Shown here piece by piece: positions 1 to 7,402 of a DNA stretch of 15,458 nucleotides. Source of the stretch: an uncultured Eubacteriales bacterium (lineage in GTDB: Bacteria; Bacillota; Clostridia; Peptostreptococcales; Anaerovoracaceae); contig CADCOV010000260.1 in the NCBI GenBank assembly GCA_902803185.1, positions 1 to 15,458 on the forward strand, given 5' to 3'. Both the position numbers and the translations under genes were made by a program. Under the pieces are notes generated by a model. The model was not told where the DNA came from and did no database searches. It saw only the letters and a program-made list of their open reading frames with translations. The first letter of the stretch is position 1. Every line of letters begins with the position of its first letter.

Positions 1-101
1 TCGATCTCGTCGGTGGACATAAAGGCCTTCGCGACGGCGTTCTCGATCCTGGTCTGATCAAAAGGTACCGCCGTTCCATCTCTGCGGATGACATTCTCCA
101 T
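1..101 (-). CDS. nrdD: Anaerobic ribonucleoside-triphosphate reductase, N-terminal fragment
   Basis: Only the first 33 or so codons are inside the window; the gene continues beyond base 1. The visible protein begins MENVIRRDGTAVPFDQTRIE, which reads like the start of an ATP-cone domain (pattern V-I-K/R-R-D-G-x-x-V-P-F-D), the allosteric nucleotide-binding domain at the N-terminus of NrdD. In the family, NrdD is the glycyl-radical enzyme that reduces ribonucleoside triphosphates to deoxyribonucleotides without oxygen. The ATG at 99-101 is set by a GGAGG at 110-114 with an 8-base spacer. The gene follows nrdG by 44 bp on the same strand, and nrdG encodes its activase, which supports the call. 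An ATP-cone also opens NrdR and class I/II reductases, so the fragment alone is not decisive; the neighbour is the main argument. Confidence 0.8.
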   Translation of the reverse strand, partial: MENVIRRDGTAVPFDQTRIENAVAKAFMSTDEI

Positions 102-145
102 GTTTCTTACCTCCAAATAACGCTCTTGTTCTATCTTTCTCTATC

Positions 146-646
146 TCATGCCTCCGCCGGCACGTAGCTGCCGGCCGCAAGGCTCTTTTTCACATCCACC
201 AGCCGCTGGTTGGTGCTGCCCCTCCACAGGCATTCCTCGCTGCGAAGGGACTGGATGAACCTGCCGTCCACCAGGACGTCCACGTGGCGGAGCGCCTCGA
301 TGGCGGCCTCACCCGCCTTGCCGGCGAGGATCTCCTCGAAGGTCCAGCCGGTGTACATCCAGACGTCGAGTCCGGCAGCCTGCGCCTTCTCCGCGATCTC
401 CCCTGCCGCCTCCGGCTGATACAGGGGGTCGCCCCCCGAGAGGGTGATCCCGTCCAGATACCGGGTGGCGAGGATCTCGGCGATGACGTCCTCCGTCTTC
501 CGCCAGGTGCCGTCCCCGATCCGGTGGGTCTCCGGGTTCTGGCAGCCCGGGCATCCGTGGGCACAGCCCTGCAGGAACAAAACATATCGCACCCCCGGTC
601 CGTTGACCGAGGAGTGGCGGATCGCACCCGCCATGGATACTCTCAT
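146..646 (-). CDS. nrdG: Anaerobic ribonucleoside-triphosphate reductase activating protein (radical SAM)
   Basis: This is a 166-residue protein, the usual length for NrdG. In the family, NrdG uses a 4Fe-4S cluster and S-adenosylmethionine to make the glycyl radical on NrdD. Residues 15-20 read NGPGVR, followed by the radical SAM cluster motif C28-x3-C32-x2-C35 (GCAHGCPGC). The SAM-contacting SGGDPL stretch is at about residues 70-75, and the typical C-terminal WRGSTNQR lies at 141-148. All expected motifs are intact. The ATG at 644-646 has a GGAGG at 656-660 with a 9-base spacer; an in-frame Met at residue 5 lacks such a site. The stop is TGA at 146-148. The gene is the first of its transcript and sits directly behind an NrdR-box promoter. 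In E. coli the order is nrdD then nrdG, while here nrdG comes first. Confidence 0.95.
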   Translation of the reverse strand: MRVSMAGAIRHSSVNGPGVRYVLFLQGCAHGCPGCQNPETHRIGDGTWRKTEDVIAEILATRYLDGITLSGGDPLYQPEAAGEIAEKAQAAGLDVWMYTGWTFEEILAGKAGEAAIEALRHVDVLVDGRFIQSLRSEECLWRGSTNQRLVDVKKSLAAGSYVPAEA

Positions 647-655
647 TTCGCTATT

Positions 656-660
656 CCTCC
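656..660 (-). promoter_or_regulatory. Ribosome binding site of nrdG
   Basis: GGAGG lies 9 bases before the ATG at 646. It selects this Met over the internal Met four codons later. Confidence 0.75.
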
Positions 661-679
661 CGCAAAATCATCCGAGTTT

Positions 680-707
680 ATTATAACACCACATGTTGTG
701 TTGTCAA
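680..707 (-). promoter_or_regulatory. Sigma-A type promoter of nrdG-nrdD
   Basis: On the minus strand a perfect -35 hexamer TTGACA (702-707) and a perfect -10 hexamer TATAAT (680-685) are separated by 16 bp. Transcription should start near 672-674, which leaves a leader of about 25-30 bases before the nrdG start. Both hexamers match the consensus, so the unrepressed promoter should be strong. The whole spacer is occupied by the NrdR box described separately. Confidence 0.88.
686..701 (-). promoter_or_regulatory. NrdR box (operator) inside the nrdG promoter
   Basis: The 16-mer ACACAACATGTGGTGT on the minus strand matches the known NrdR-box consensus ACACWATATATWGTGT at 13 of 16 positions. It keeps the conserved outer ACAC and GTGT-like arms and the central AT. 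It exactly fills the gap between -35 and -10. NrdR is the ATP/dATP-sensing repressor of ribonucleotide reductase genes, so binding here would block RNA polymerase when dNTP pools are adequate. The downstream genes are themselves ribonucleotide reductase genes, which makes the assignment firm. Confidence 0.85.
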
Positions 708-716
708 GGCTAACAT

Positions 717-732
717 CTTCCACATTTGGTAT
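717..732 (-). promoter_or_regulatory. Probable second, degenerate NrdR box
   Basis: Fifteen bases upstream of the first box, the minus strand reads ATACCAAATGTGGAAG. It keeps the central consensus positions (C4, A6, A8, T9, T11, G13) but loses one outer arm. NrdR operators usually come as two 16-bp boxes about 15-16 bp apart, so both sites lie on one helix face. The spacing fits this rule exactly (centre to centre 31 bp). Position is the main support, because sequence match alone would be weak. Confidence 0.5.
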
Positions 733-883
733 ACATTTTGTGCCATTTCCTGGATGGAATTTTGCCGTCCGCCCCGCTTTTTCGTCGGAAAAGCGCCCTT
801 TTCGGGCCGGTTCCGGCGGTTTCCCGGTTGGAACTCTCCATTCCGCGCCATTCTCCGCCGTCCTGCCGCCGTCAGCAGGGAGG
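733..883. other. Gene-free spacer between terminator and nrd promoter, no identified function
   Basis: About 150 bp lie between the speA terminator and the nrd operator. The stretch is GC-rich and contains small inverted repeats, for example CGCTTTT with AAAAGCG around a 7-base loop (782-802) and GCCC-GAAAA-GGGC just beside it. No ribosome binding site precedes the Met codons in any frame here, and candidate frames run straight through the terminator, so no gene is called. It may be a remnant or a dispersed intergenic repeat, but this is not shown. Confidence 0.4.
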
Positions 884-913
884 AAAAAGCCCCCATACCG
901 GTGGTACAGGGGC
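884..913 (-). terminator. Intrinsic terminator of the cls-SBP-decarboxylase operon
   Basis: On the minus strand an 11-bp stem (889-899 paired with 903-913, including two G-U pairs) closes a 3-base loop and is followed by TTTTT at 884-888. This is a good Rho-independent terminator about 120 bases after the decarboxylase stop codon. Confidence 0.8.
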
Positions 914-965
914 AAAAACCCTTCGTTTCCGTCCGCATAGCGTGGAAAAACCCCTGCCGGACGGC

Positions 966-1003
966 CGTTTTGACCGCAAAACGAGACCCCGGCGATGCCG
1001 GGG
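966..1003 (-). terminator. Tandem hairpins just after the decarboxylase gene
   Basis: Two perfect hairpins lie 28-66 bases after the stop codon. CCCCGGC/GCCGGGG (987-1003) has a 7-bp stem and a 3-base loop, and is followed on the minus strand by TCTCGTTTTG. CGTTTTG/CAAAACG (966-983) has a 7-bp stem and a 4-base loop. The first may act as a weak terminator or 3' end protector ahead of the stronger terminator at 884-913. Confidence 0.45.
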
Positions 1004-1031
1004 CCGATGCATTTCTTGTGGGGGTACGGGT

Positions 1032-2459
1032 CTATTTTTTTCCGGCGAACACAAACCTTTGTGCATCTATGCCGATGACCTTGACCCCGGCGGCCCGCAG
1101 GGAAGCCGCGTAAGCGAGAGCCTCTTCGTCCATCACCTCGCCCGGGACCAGGAGAGGGATCCCCGGCGGATACGGGATGACCGCCATCGCGGAGATCCGG
1201 CCCGCCGCCTCGGTCCAGTGGACCTTCTCCCGGCTCTCCGGGATCGCGGTGACGTTCCGGTGCTCGTAGAGGAGCGGGCTTGCCGTCCCTTCCTCCTTCG
1301 GGAGCGGCCCGGCGCCCCGGCGCATTTGCTGTTCGGCGATGTCCGCAAGGGCGGCCAGGAGCCGGTCGTAATCCTCCCGGCGGTTCCCGATCCCGGTCAT
1401 GCCCATGGAGATCGTCCCCACCTCCAGTTCGGTGAAAATGCCGTAGTCCCGGAGCGCTGCCGAAAGATCCAGACCGGTGAGCCCCAGGGCGCTCATATCC
1501 ATGTTGATCTTGGTGAGGTCGTGCATCGGGTGGCGCAGGACCTTGAGGCCTTCGATCGCCTCCGCCGCAGCGTAGAACCGGGCGAGCTCCTCCCGCCAGG
1601 CGGCGGCCAGGGCTTCTCCCCGCTCCTCCAGCAGCGCCGCGTTCAGATCCAGGGACGCCATCAGGATGTAGGACGGGCTGGAGCTTTCGATCATCTGCAG
1701 GCATTCCGCGAACCGGTCAGCGTCGATCCGGTCCCCGTAGAGGCAGGCCACCGCCGTCTGGGTGAAGGAAGCCAGGGTCTTGTGGGTGCTCATGATCACC
1801 GCGTCCGCGCCGCCGGCGCAGGCATCGTACGGGTCTCCCATCAGCGTCAGATGGGCGCCGTGGGCCTGGTCCACGATCAAAGCCATGCCCGCCCGGTGGG
1901 CGATCTCGGCGATGGCCGGGATGTCGCTCATGATCCCGTAGTAGTTCGGGCTGGTGAGGTAGACCGCTTTCGCCTCCGGCACTTCCCGGACCGCCCGCTC
2001 GATCGCCTCCGGCGTCACCGGCCCGCTGATCGGCGCCTCCGGCAGCAGCGCCGGGCTCACGTAATGGGGCACCGCGCCCGCCAGGAGCATGCCGTTCACC
2101 GCGGACTTATGGCAGTTGGAGGCGATGATCATCTTCCCGCCCCGCGGCACCGCGGTCATGATCGCCGCCAGGATGCCCGCGGAGCTGCCGCCCACCAGGA
2201 GGAAGCTCTCCTTCGCCCGGTAGAGGGCTTTGTAGCGGTCCATCACGCTGCGGATCACGGACTCCGCTTCGAACAGGTTGTCCGCACCCTCGATCTCCGT
2301 GATGTCCATATCCGCGAGCCGGTCCAGCACCGGCCCCATCCCCGCCTCGTCGAAGAGCCGGCGGCCCTTGTGGCCCGGCATGTGGAAGGAGACGTTCTCC
2401 CCGGCTGCGTGGGCCGTCAGGAACCCGGTCAGGGTCGCACGATCGATGTTTCGCTCCAT
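1032..2459 (-). CDS. speA: Orn/Lys/Arg decarboxylase family PLP enzyme (arginine decarboxylase-like)
   Basis: This 475-residue protein belongs to the short, wingless Orn/Lys/Arg decarboxylase family typical of Firmicutes (B. subtilis SpeA and YaaO are about this size). Family members remove CO2 from basic amino acids, giving agmatine, cadaverine or putrescine. SFHMPGHKG is at residues 24-32 and SNCHKS at 114-119. IVDQAHGAH at 195-203 holds the cofactor-contacting Asp197, and STHKTL at 224-229 holds Lys227, the expected Schiff-base lysine for pyridoxal phosphate. The C-terminal domain keeps the signature IPYPPGIPLLVPGE near residues 428-441. The protein is full length with no lost key residue. 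The ATG at 2459 has AAGGGAG a few bases before it, and this site overlaps the stop region of the upstream gene 13 bp away. The family is certain; which amino acid is the substrate is not, so the symbol is by similarity only. Confidence 0.85.
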   Translation of the reverse strand: MERNIDRATLTGFLTAHAAGENVSFHMPGHKGRRLFDEAGMGPVLDRLADMDITEIEGADNLFEAESVIRSVMDRYKALYRAKESFLLVGGSSAGILAAIMTAVPRGGKMIIASNCHKSAVNGMLLAGAVPHYVSPALLPEAPISGPVTPEAIERAVREVPEAKAVYLTSPNYYGIMSDIPAIAEIAHRAGMALIVDQAHGAHLTLMGDPYDACAGGADAVIMSTHKTLASFTQTAVACLYGDRIDADRFAECLQMIESSSPSYILMASLDLNAALLEERGEALAAAWREELARFYAAAEAIEGLKVLRHPMHDLTKINMDMSALGLTGLDLSAALRDYGIFTELEVGTISMGMTGIGNRREDYDRLLAALADIAEQQMRRGAGPLPKEEGTASPLLYEHRNVTAIPESREKVHWTEAAGRISAMAVIPYPPGIPLLVPGEVMDEEALAYAASLRAAGVKVIGIDAQRFVFAGKK

Positions 2460-2472
2460 GGCTGCTCCCTTC

Positions 2473-4422
2473 TCAGGACCGGGCCGCCCGCCAGGCAGCC
2501 TCCGCCGTCCCGTATTCCTCCAGATCGTAGGACTTCACCAGGAGGTGCCGTCCCTTCAGCTTGTATCCGCAGAGGCCGCACACCGCCCGCTCCCCGTCGA
2601 AGACGGTCAGGTCGGAGGCGGCGTATCCCTCGTTCACCTGCCGGTACGGGAGGAACAAAGCCTCCTCCAGCGCGTAAGCCTCCGCCTTGGAGAAGAGCTC
2701 GGCCCGCTTCACCGGGTCCTCCGTCTCCGCCCGGGCCTTCTCCACCAGGGACATGAAGACGGTCTGGAGCTCTCCCACCAGCGCTTCGTCCGTGATCAGG
2801 CCGGTGAGCAGGTCGTACTCCCGGTACTTTTTGCCTGTCCTGTACGCCTCCCCTTCGATCTTCTCCAGGAAGCCGAAGCTCCAGCCGTAGCCGAAGGGCT
2901 CGAAACAGGCGGCCGGGTCCGGGTAGTCCGGGATCCAACCCGCTTCGTAGAGGCCCCAGCGGCCGGTGCGGCGGATCCGGGCGATGAATTCCGCAGAAGG
3001 TCCCTCCAGGACCTCGATGTCGATGTAGTCGGTGCCGAGCAGCCCCTCGAGCTGGGTCTCCAGAAGGCCGAAGGCCTCCTGCTGGCCCGTTTCCCGCGGG
3101 TCCCGGTACAGCGGGATCCGGATCGGCAGGGATACTCCCGCTTCCTCCAGGGCCGCGGCCGCCTTGGCCTTGTATTCCAGCGCCTTCTCCCCGTCGAAGG
3201 CATCGGCGGTGTAGGCCGCTGCCTCGCCGATCTCCTCGTAGTCCTTCCCTGCGGTGCGGGCGAAATACGCCGGCGTCATCCGGCTCCGGGCCGCCTGCTC
3301 CGGGGCGTAGCGGTCATAGGCGACGATGGAGGCCTTGCGGTCCAGGCCGTAGAACAGGGACTTGCGGAAGTCTTTGTTGTTCACGGCGGCCCGGTAGGCC
3401 TCGGAGGCCGCCTCGTCGTCGAAGGCCGGTGCGAAGTCGAAGAGCAGGTACATGACGGCGCCCATCGGCTCCGTCGGGTGGACGTATTTGACTTTGTCGC
3501 CTTCCATCCAGGCGGTCAGCGTGTCGCCGGAGAGGCTGCAGGCGTCCACCTTTCCCTCCATATAGAGGGCCGGGCCGTTGGCCTGCGCCCGCTCGTCGAA
3601 GGTCCCTTCCACCGCCGTCACGTGGACGTTTGCCGCATCCCAGTAGGCCTCGTTCTTCGCCCAGGTGAAGCCGATGCCTTTCGTCCAGTCCGCGCAGGTG
3701 TAGGCACCGCAGTAGAGGAGCTTGTCCCGGGCGGTGCCGAAGGTCCCCTCCGGCAGGGCCTCATAGAAGGCCTCCCGGACCGGCAGGAAGCAGCTGTCCG
3801 TCACCAGCGCCGGGAAGAACGGGCAGGGCTGCTGCAGCCGGTAGACCAGGGTGTGGTCGTCCTTGGCTTTGACGCCCAGGGTCTCCGGGTCCGTCTCTTC
3901 CTTATTATATAGTTCGATGGCGCCCTCCACGTAGGAGATCAGCATCTCCGGTTCTCTGACGCCGAAGTCCGGGTCTGCCACCAGACGGGCTCCGAAGACG
4001 AAGTCCCCGGCGGTCACCGGCGCGGCCTCGTTCCCGTCGCAGTCGACCCAGAAGGCGTCCTCCCGCAGGTGGAAGGTCCAGGTGAGTCCGTCCTCCGAGA
4101 CCTCCCAGCTCTCGGCCAGGCACGGCACCACGTTCCCGTCCGCGTCGTACTCGGTCAGGCCGTCGGCGAAGTTCGCCGCGGCCCGCTTCTCCTCCGCCGT
4201 AAAGGCCTTGAGGTAATTCAGGGATGACAGTTCCTCGTCGTACAGGTAGCTGTACACCGTGTCGGCGGCGTAGGCGATCCCGGTGAGCGGGTCCTCCCCC
4301 TCTCCCGGCAGCACCGCCTCCTCAGGCCGGTCCGAGCCGCCCGGGAGCATGCTGCAGCCCGCCAGCAGCAAAGCGGCCAGCCCCGCGGAGATCCAGGTTG
4401 TCAAACGTTTCCTTGAGAGCAT
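2473..4422 (-). CDS. ABC transporter substrate-binding lipoprotein, peptide/oligopeptide type (SBP family 5)
   Basis: This is a 649-residue exported lipoprotein. Residues 1-22 form a signal peptide (basic MLSRKR, then a hydrophobic core) ending in the lipobox LLAG-C, so Cys23 should be lipidated and anchor the protein on the outer face of the membrane. The rest resembles OppA/DppA-type binding proteins: SLNYLKAFTAEE and YDADGNVVPCLAESWEVSEDG near the N-terminus, then GLTWTFHLREDAFW, and later GWIPDYPDPAACFEPF. Family members deliver peptides or other solutes to a membrane permease, but no permease or ATPase is in this window. The reading frame is open 62 codons further upstream, into the cls gene. 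The start at 4422 is chosen because AAGGAG (4428-4433) lies 5 bases before it and because the signal peptide begins there. It is longer than a standard OppA (about 540 residues). The substrate is unknown. Confidence 0.88.
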   Translation of the reverse strand: MLSRKRLTTWISAGLAALLLAGCSMLPGGSDRPEEAVLPGEGEDPLTGIAYAADTVYSYLYDEELSSLNYLKAFTAEEKRAAANFADGLTEYDADGNVVPCLAESWEVSEDGLTWTFHLREDAFWVDCDGNEAAPVTAGDFVFGARLVADPDFGVREPEMLISYVEGAIELYNKEETDPETLGVKAKDDHTLVYRLQQPCPFFPALVTDSCFLPVREAFYEALPEGTFGTARDKLLYCGAYTCADWTKGIGFTWAKNEAYWDAANVHVTAVEGTFDERAQANGPALYMEGKVDACSLSGDTLTAWMEGDKVKYVHPTEPMGAVMYLLFDFAPAFDDEAASEAYRAAVNNKDFRKSLFYGLDRKASIVAYDRYAPEQAARSRMTPAYFARTAGKDYEEIGEAAAYTADAFDGEKALEYKAKAAAALEEAGVSLPIRIPLYRDPRETGQQEAFGLLETQLEGLLGTDYIDIEVLEGPSAEFIARIRRTGRWGLYEAGWIPDYPDPAACFEPFGYGWSFGFLEKIEGEAYRTGKKYREYDLLTGLITDEALVGELQTVFMSLVEKARAETEDPVKRAELFSKAEAYALEEALFLPYRQVNEGYAASDLTVFDGERAVCGLCGYKLKGRHLLVKSYDLEEYGTAEAAWRAARS

Positions 4423-4445
4423 GTCCTCTCCTTTTCGGGATGCCT

Positions 4446-5981
4446 CTACAGCAGCGGCGCCATGACTCTGAGCACGGCGTCGAAGAGAATGCCGAAGAAG
4501 CTGAAGGTCTGGTCCTCCGCCTTGATCTCCCGGGACCGGGAGAAGGTGGCCATGCAGTCCTCCTTCAAGCCGCGGAGGGCGCTGGAGCCCACCATCAGCG
4601 TCCCGCACTCAAAGTGCAGGTAGAGGCTGCGGTAATCCATGTTGATGGTCCCCACCACGCCGATCCGGTCGTCGGCCAGGATGGACTTGGCGTGGATGAA
4701 GCCCGGGGTGTACTCGTAGACCCGCACGCCGGCTTTGAGCAGCGGCCGGTAGTAGGAGCGGGTCAGGCGGTAGATCAGCTTCTTGTCCGGGATCCCCGGT
4801 GTGACGATCCGCACGTCCACGCCCCGCTTTGCCGCCAGGGTGAGGGCCGCGACCATCTCGTTGTCCGGGATCAGGTAAGGGGTGTACAGATAGACGTAGT
4901 CCTCCGCCTGGGTGATGATCTCCAGGTAGGTGTTCTCTCCCAGGTTCTCGTCGTCCAGCGGGGAGTCGGAGAAGGGCTGCACGAACCCGTCGCTGTCGAA
5001 GCTCTCCGGGTGCCAGACATGAGGGTGATACGGAGTGAAATCCTCCTCCGTCGGCCGGAAGGCGTTCCACAGCGTGAGGAACATGACGGTGAAGTTCCAG
5101 ACCGCCATGCCCTCCAGCCTGAGGCCGCTGTCCTTCCAGTGGCCGAAGCGGACGATCCGGTTGATGTATTCGTCGGCGATGTTGAAGCCGCCGGTGTAGC
5201 CGATGTAGCCGTCGATGACCAGGATCTTGCGGTGATCCCGGTTGTTGTAGACCAGGGAGGCCACCGGGCGCAGCGGGTTGAAGGCCAGGGTCTTGATCCC
5301 CTCCGCCTCCATCTGCGCGGCGAAGTTCCGCGGCAGCTTTTCCATGCTGCCCACGTCGTCAAAGATCAGCCTGACGTCTACACCGGCCGCTGCCTTCTCC
5401 TTCAGGATCGCATGCACTTCGTCCCACATCTCGCCGTTTGCGATGATGAAGTACTCCAGGAAGATGAAGTGCTCCGCCCGCCTGAGGTCCGCCAGCATCT
5501 CCGGGAAGGCCTTGTCCCCCAGCCGATAGTAGCGGGTGCGGGTCCCGTACCAGGCAGGATACGGCCCCTTCTTGGCGATGTAGTCCATCGTCCGCTGGAG
5601 CCGGCTGCTCTGGATCTCATCCAGATCGTGGACCTGCACGAGGTCCTTCCTGTGCTTCTCCTCCTCCGGCAGGATCCTGACCCGGAGCCTGCGGCTCGGC
5701 CGCTTGTTGCCGAAGAAGCCGTACATGGCGACCCCCAGGATCGGCAGGATCGCGATCAGGACGATCCAACCCAGCTTATACGCCGGATTCTCGTCCCTGT
5801 AGATCACGAACAAAGCCACCAGCACCGCGATGATGGTGAAGAACACCTGGGTGTAGGTGGTGTAGAAGCCGATGCGCAGGAAGAGCAGTCCCAGCCATGC
5901 CATCTGTGTCAGGATGAGGACGGCGAGGATCGTCATGCGGTTGAAGATCTTGCTGATGATCGTTTTGATCAGTCGGATCAC
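4446..5981 (-). CDS. cls: Cardiolipin synthase (phospholipase D family), membrane bound
   Basis: This 511-residue enzyme has the normal length and layout for bacterial cardiolipin synthase, which joins two phosphatidylglycerol molecules into cardiolipin and glycerol at the cytoplasmic membrane. Three hydrophobic segments (about residues 15-38, 45-61 and 68-90) precede two phospholipase D domains. Both HKD motifs are intact: H250-x-K252-x4-D257 within NNRDHRKILVIDG, and H430-x-K432-x4-D437 within GFIHAKSILADD, each followed by the expected Gly/Asn residues (GGFN and GTINMD). The start is a GTG at 5979-5981, with AAAGGA at 5990-5995 eight bases before it, so the first residue is Met encoded by GTG. 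The gene heads a three-gene operon with the lipoprotein (23 bp gap) and the decarboxylase. No clear promoter is visible in the 119-bp gap upstream; read-through from serS or a promoter inside serS is possible. Confidence 0.93.
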   Translation of the reverse strand: MIRLIKTIISKIFNRMTILAVLILTQMAWLGLLFLRIGFYTTYTQVFFTIIAVLVALFVIYRDENPAYKLGWIVLIAILPILGVAMYGFFGNKRPSRRLRVRILPEEEKHRKDLVQVHDLDEIQSSRLQRTMDYIAKKGPYPAWYGTRTRYYRLGDKAFPEMLADLRRAEHFIFLEYFIIANGEMWDEVHAILKEKAAAGVDVRLIFDDVGSMEKLPRNFAAQMEAEGIKTLAFNPLRPVASLVYNNRDHRKILVIDGYIGYTGGFNIADEYINRIVRFGHWKDSGLRLEGMAVWNFTVMFLTLWNAFRPTEEDFTPYHPHVWHPESFDSDGFVQPFSDSPLDDENLGENTYLEIITQAEDYVYLYTPYLIPDNEMVAALTLAAKRGVDVRIVTPGIPDKKLIYRLTRSYYRPLLKAGVRVYEYTPGFIHAKSILADDRIGVVGTINMDYRSLYLHFECGTLMVGSSALRGLKEDCMATFSRSREIKAEDQTFSFFGILFDAVLRVMAPLL

Positions 5982-6002
5982 GTAGGGAATCCTTTCGCTT
6001 TT

Positions 6003-6017
6003 GCAGGCGCTGCCTGC
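6003..6017 (-). promoter_or_regulatory. Hairpin just upstream of the cls ribosome binding site
   Basis: GCAGGC and GCCTGC pair around a 3-base loop, ending 7 bases before the AAAGGA of the GTG-start cls gene. It could tune translation or mark an mRNA 5' end. No T-tract follows, so it is not called a terminator. Confidence 0.35.
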
Positions 6018-6031
6018 GCCTTCTTCTGAAA

Positions 6032-6054
6032 GGGCCCGGCCTGTGGCCGGGCCC
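6032..6054 (-). terminator. Strong hairpin after serS, probable terminator
   Basis: A perfect 10-bp all-GC stem (GGGCCCGGCC with GGCCGGGCCC) closes a 3-base loop about 47 bases after the serS stop and is followed on the minus strand by only TTTC. The very stable stem favours termination, but the short T-run leaves read-through into cls possible. A second inverted repeat, CGCCGGC/GCCGGCG, sits between it and the stop codon (6072-6090). Confidence 0.6.
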
Positions 6055-6100
6055 GCGGTTCACTTGTCTTCGCCGGCAGCCCGCCGGCGCGTTCCGGATC

Positions 6101-7390
<1,290 letters not shown>

Positions 7391-7402
7391 TCACCTCTAC
7401 TC

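Noticed and set aside
681..1066. Short minus-strand frames in the intergenic region that could be small proteins
   Set aside because: They run through the intrinsic terminator or the nrd promoter and lack ribosome binding sites before their Met codons.
726..2756. Long open frame on the plus strand (676 codons) opposite the decarboxylase and the intergenic region
   Set aside because: It is antisense to a clear PLP enzyme, has low-complexity Arg/Pro/Gly-rich content, has no ribosome binding site and crosses the terminator and promoter. It reflects high GC at third codon positions.
4423..4608. 62-codon N-terminal extension of the binding lipoprotein
   Set aside because: It would overlap the 3' end of cls and put the signal peptide inside the protein. 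The ATG at 4422 has AAGGAG and a proper lipobox.
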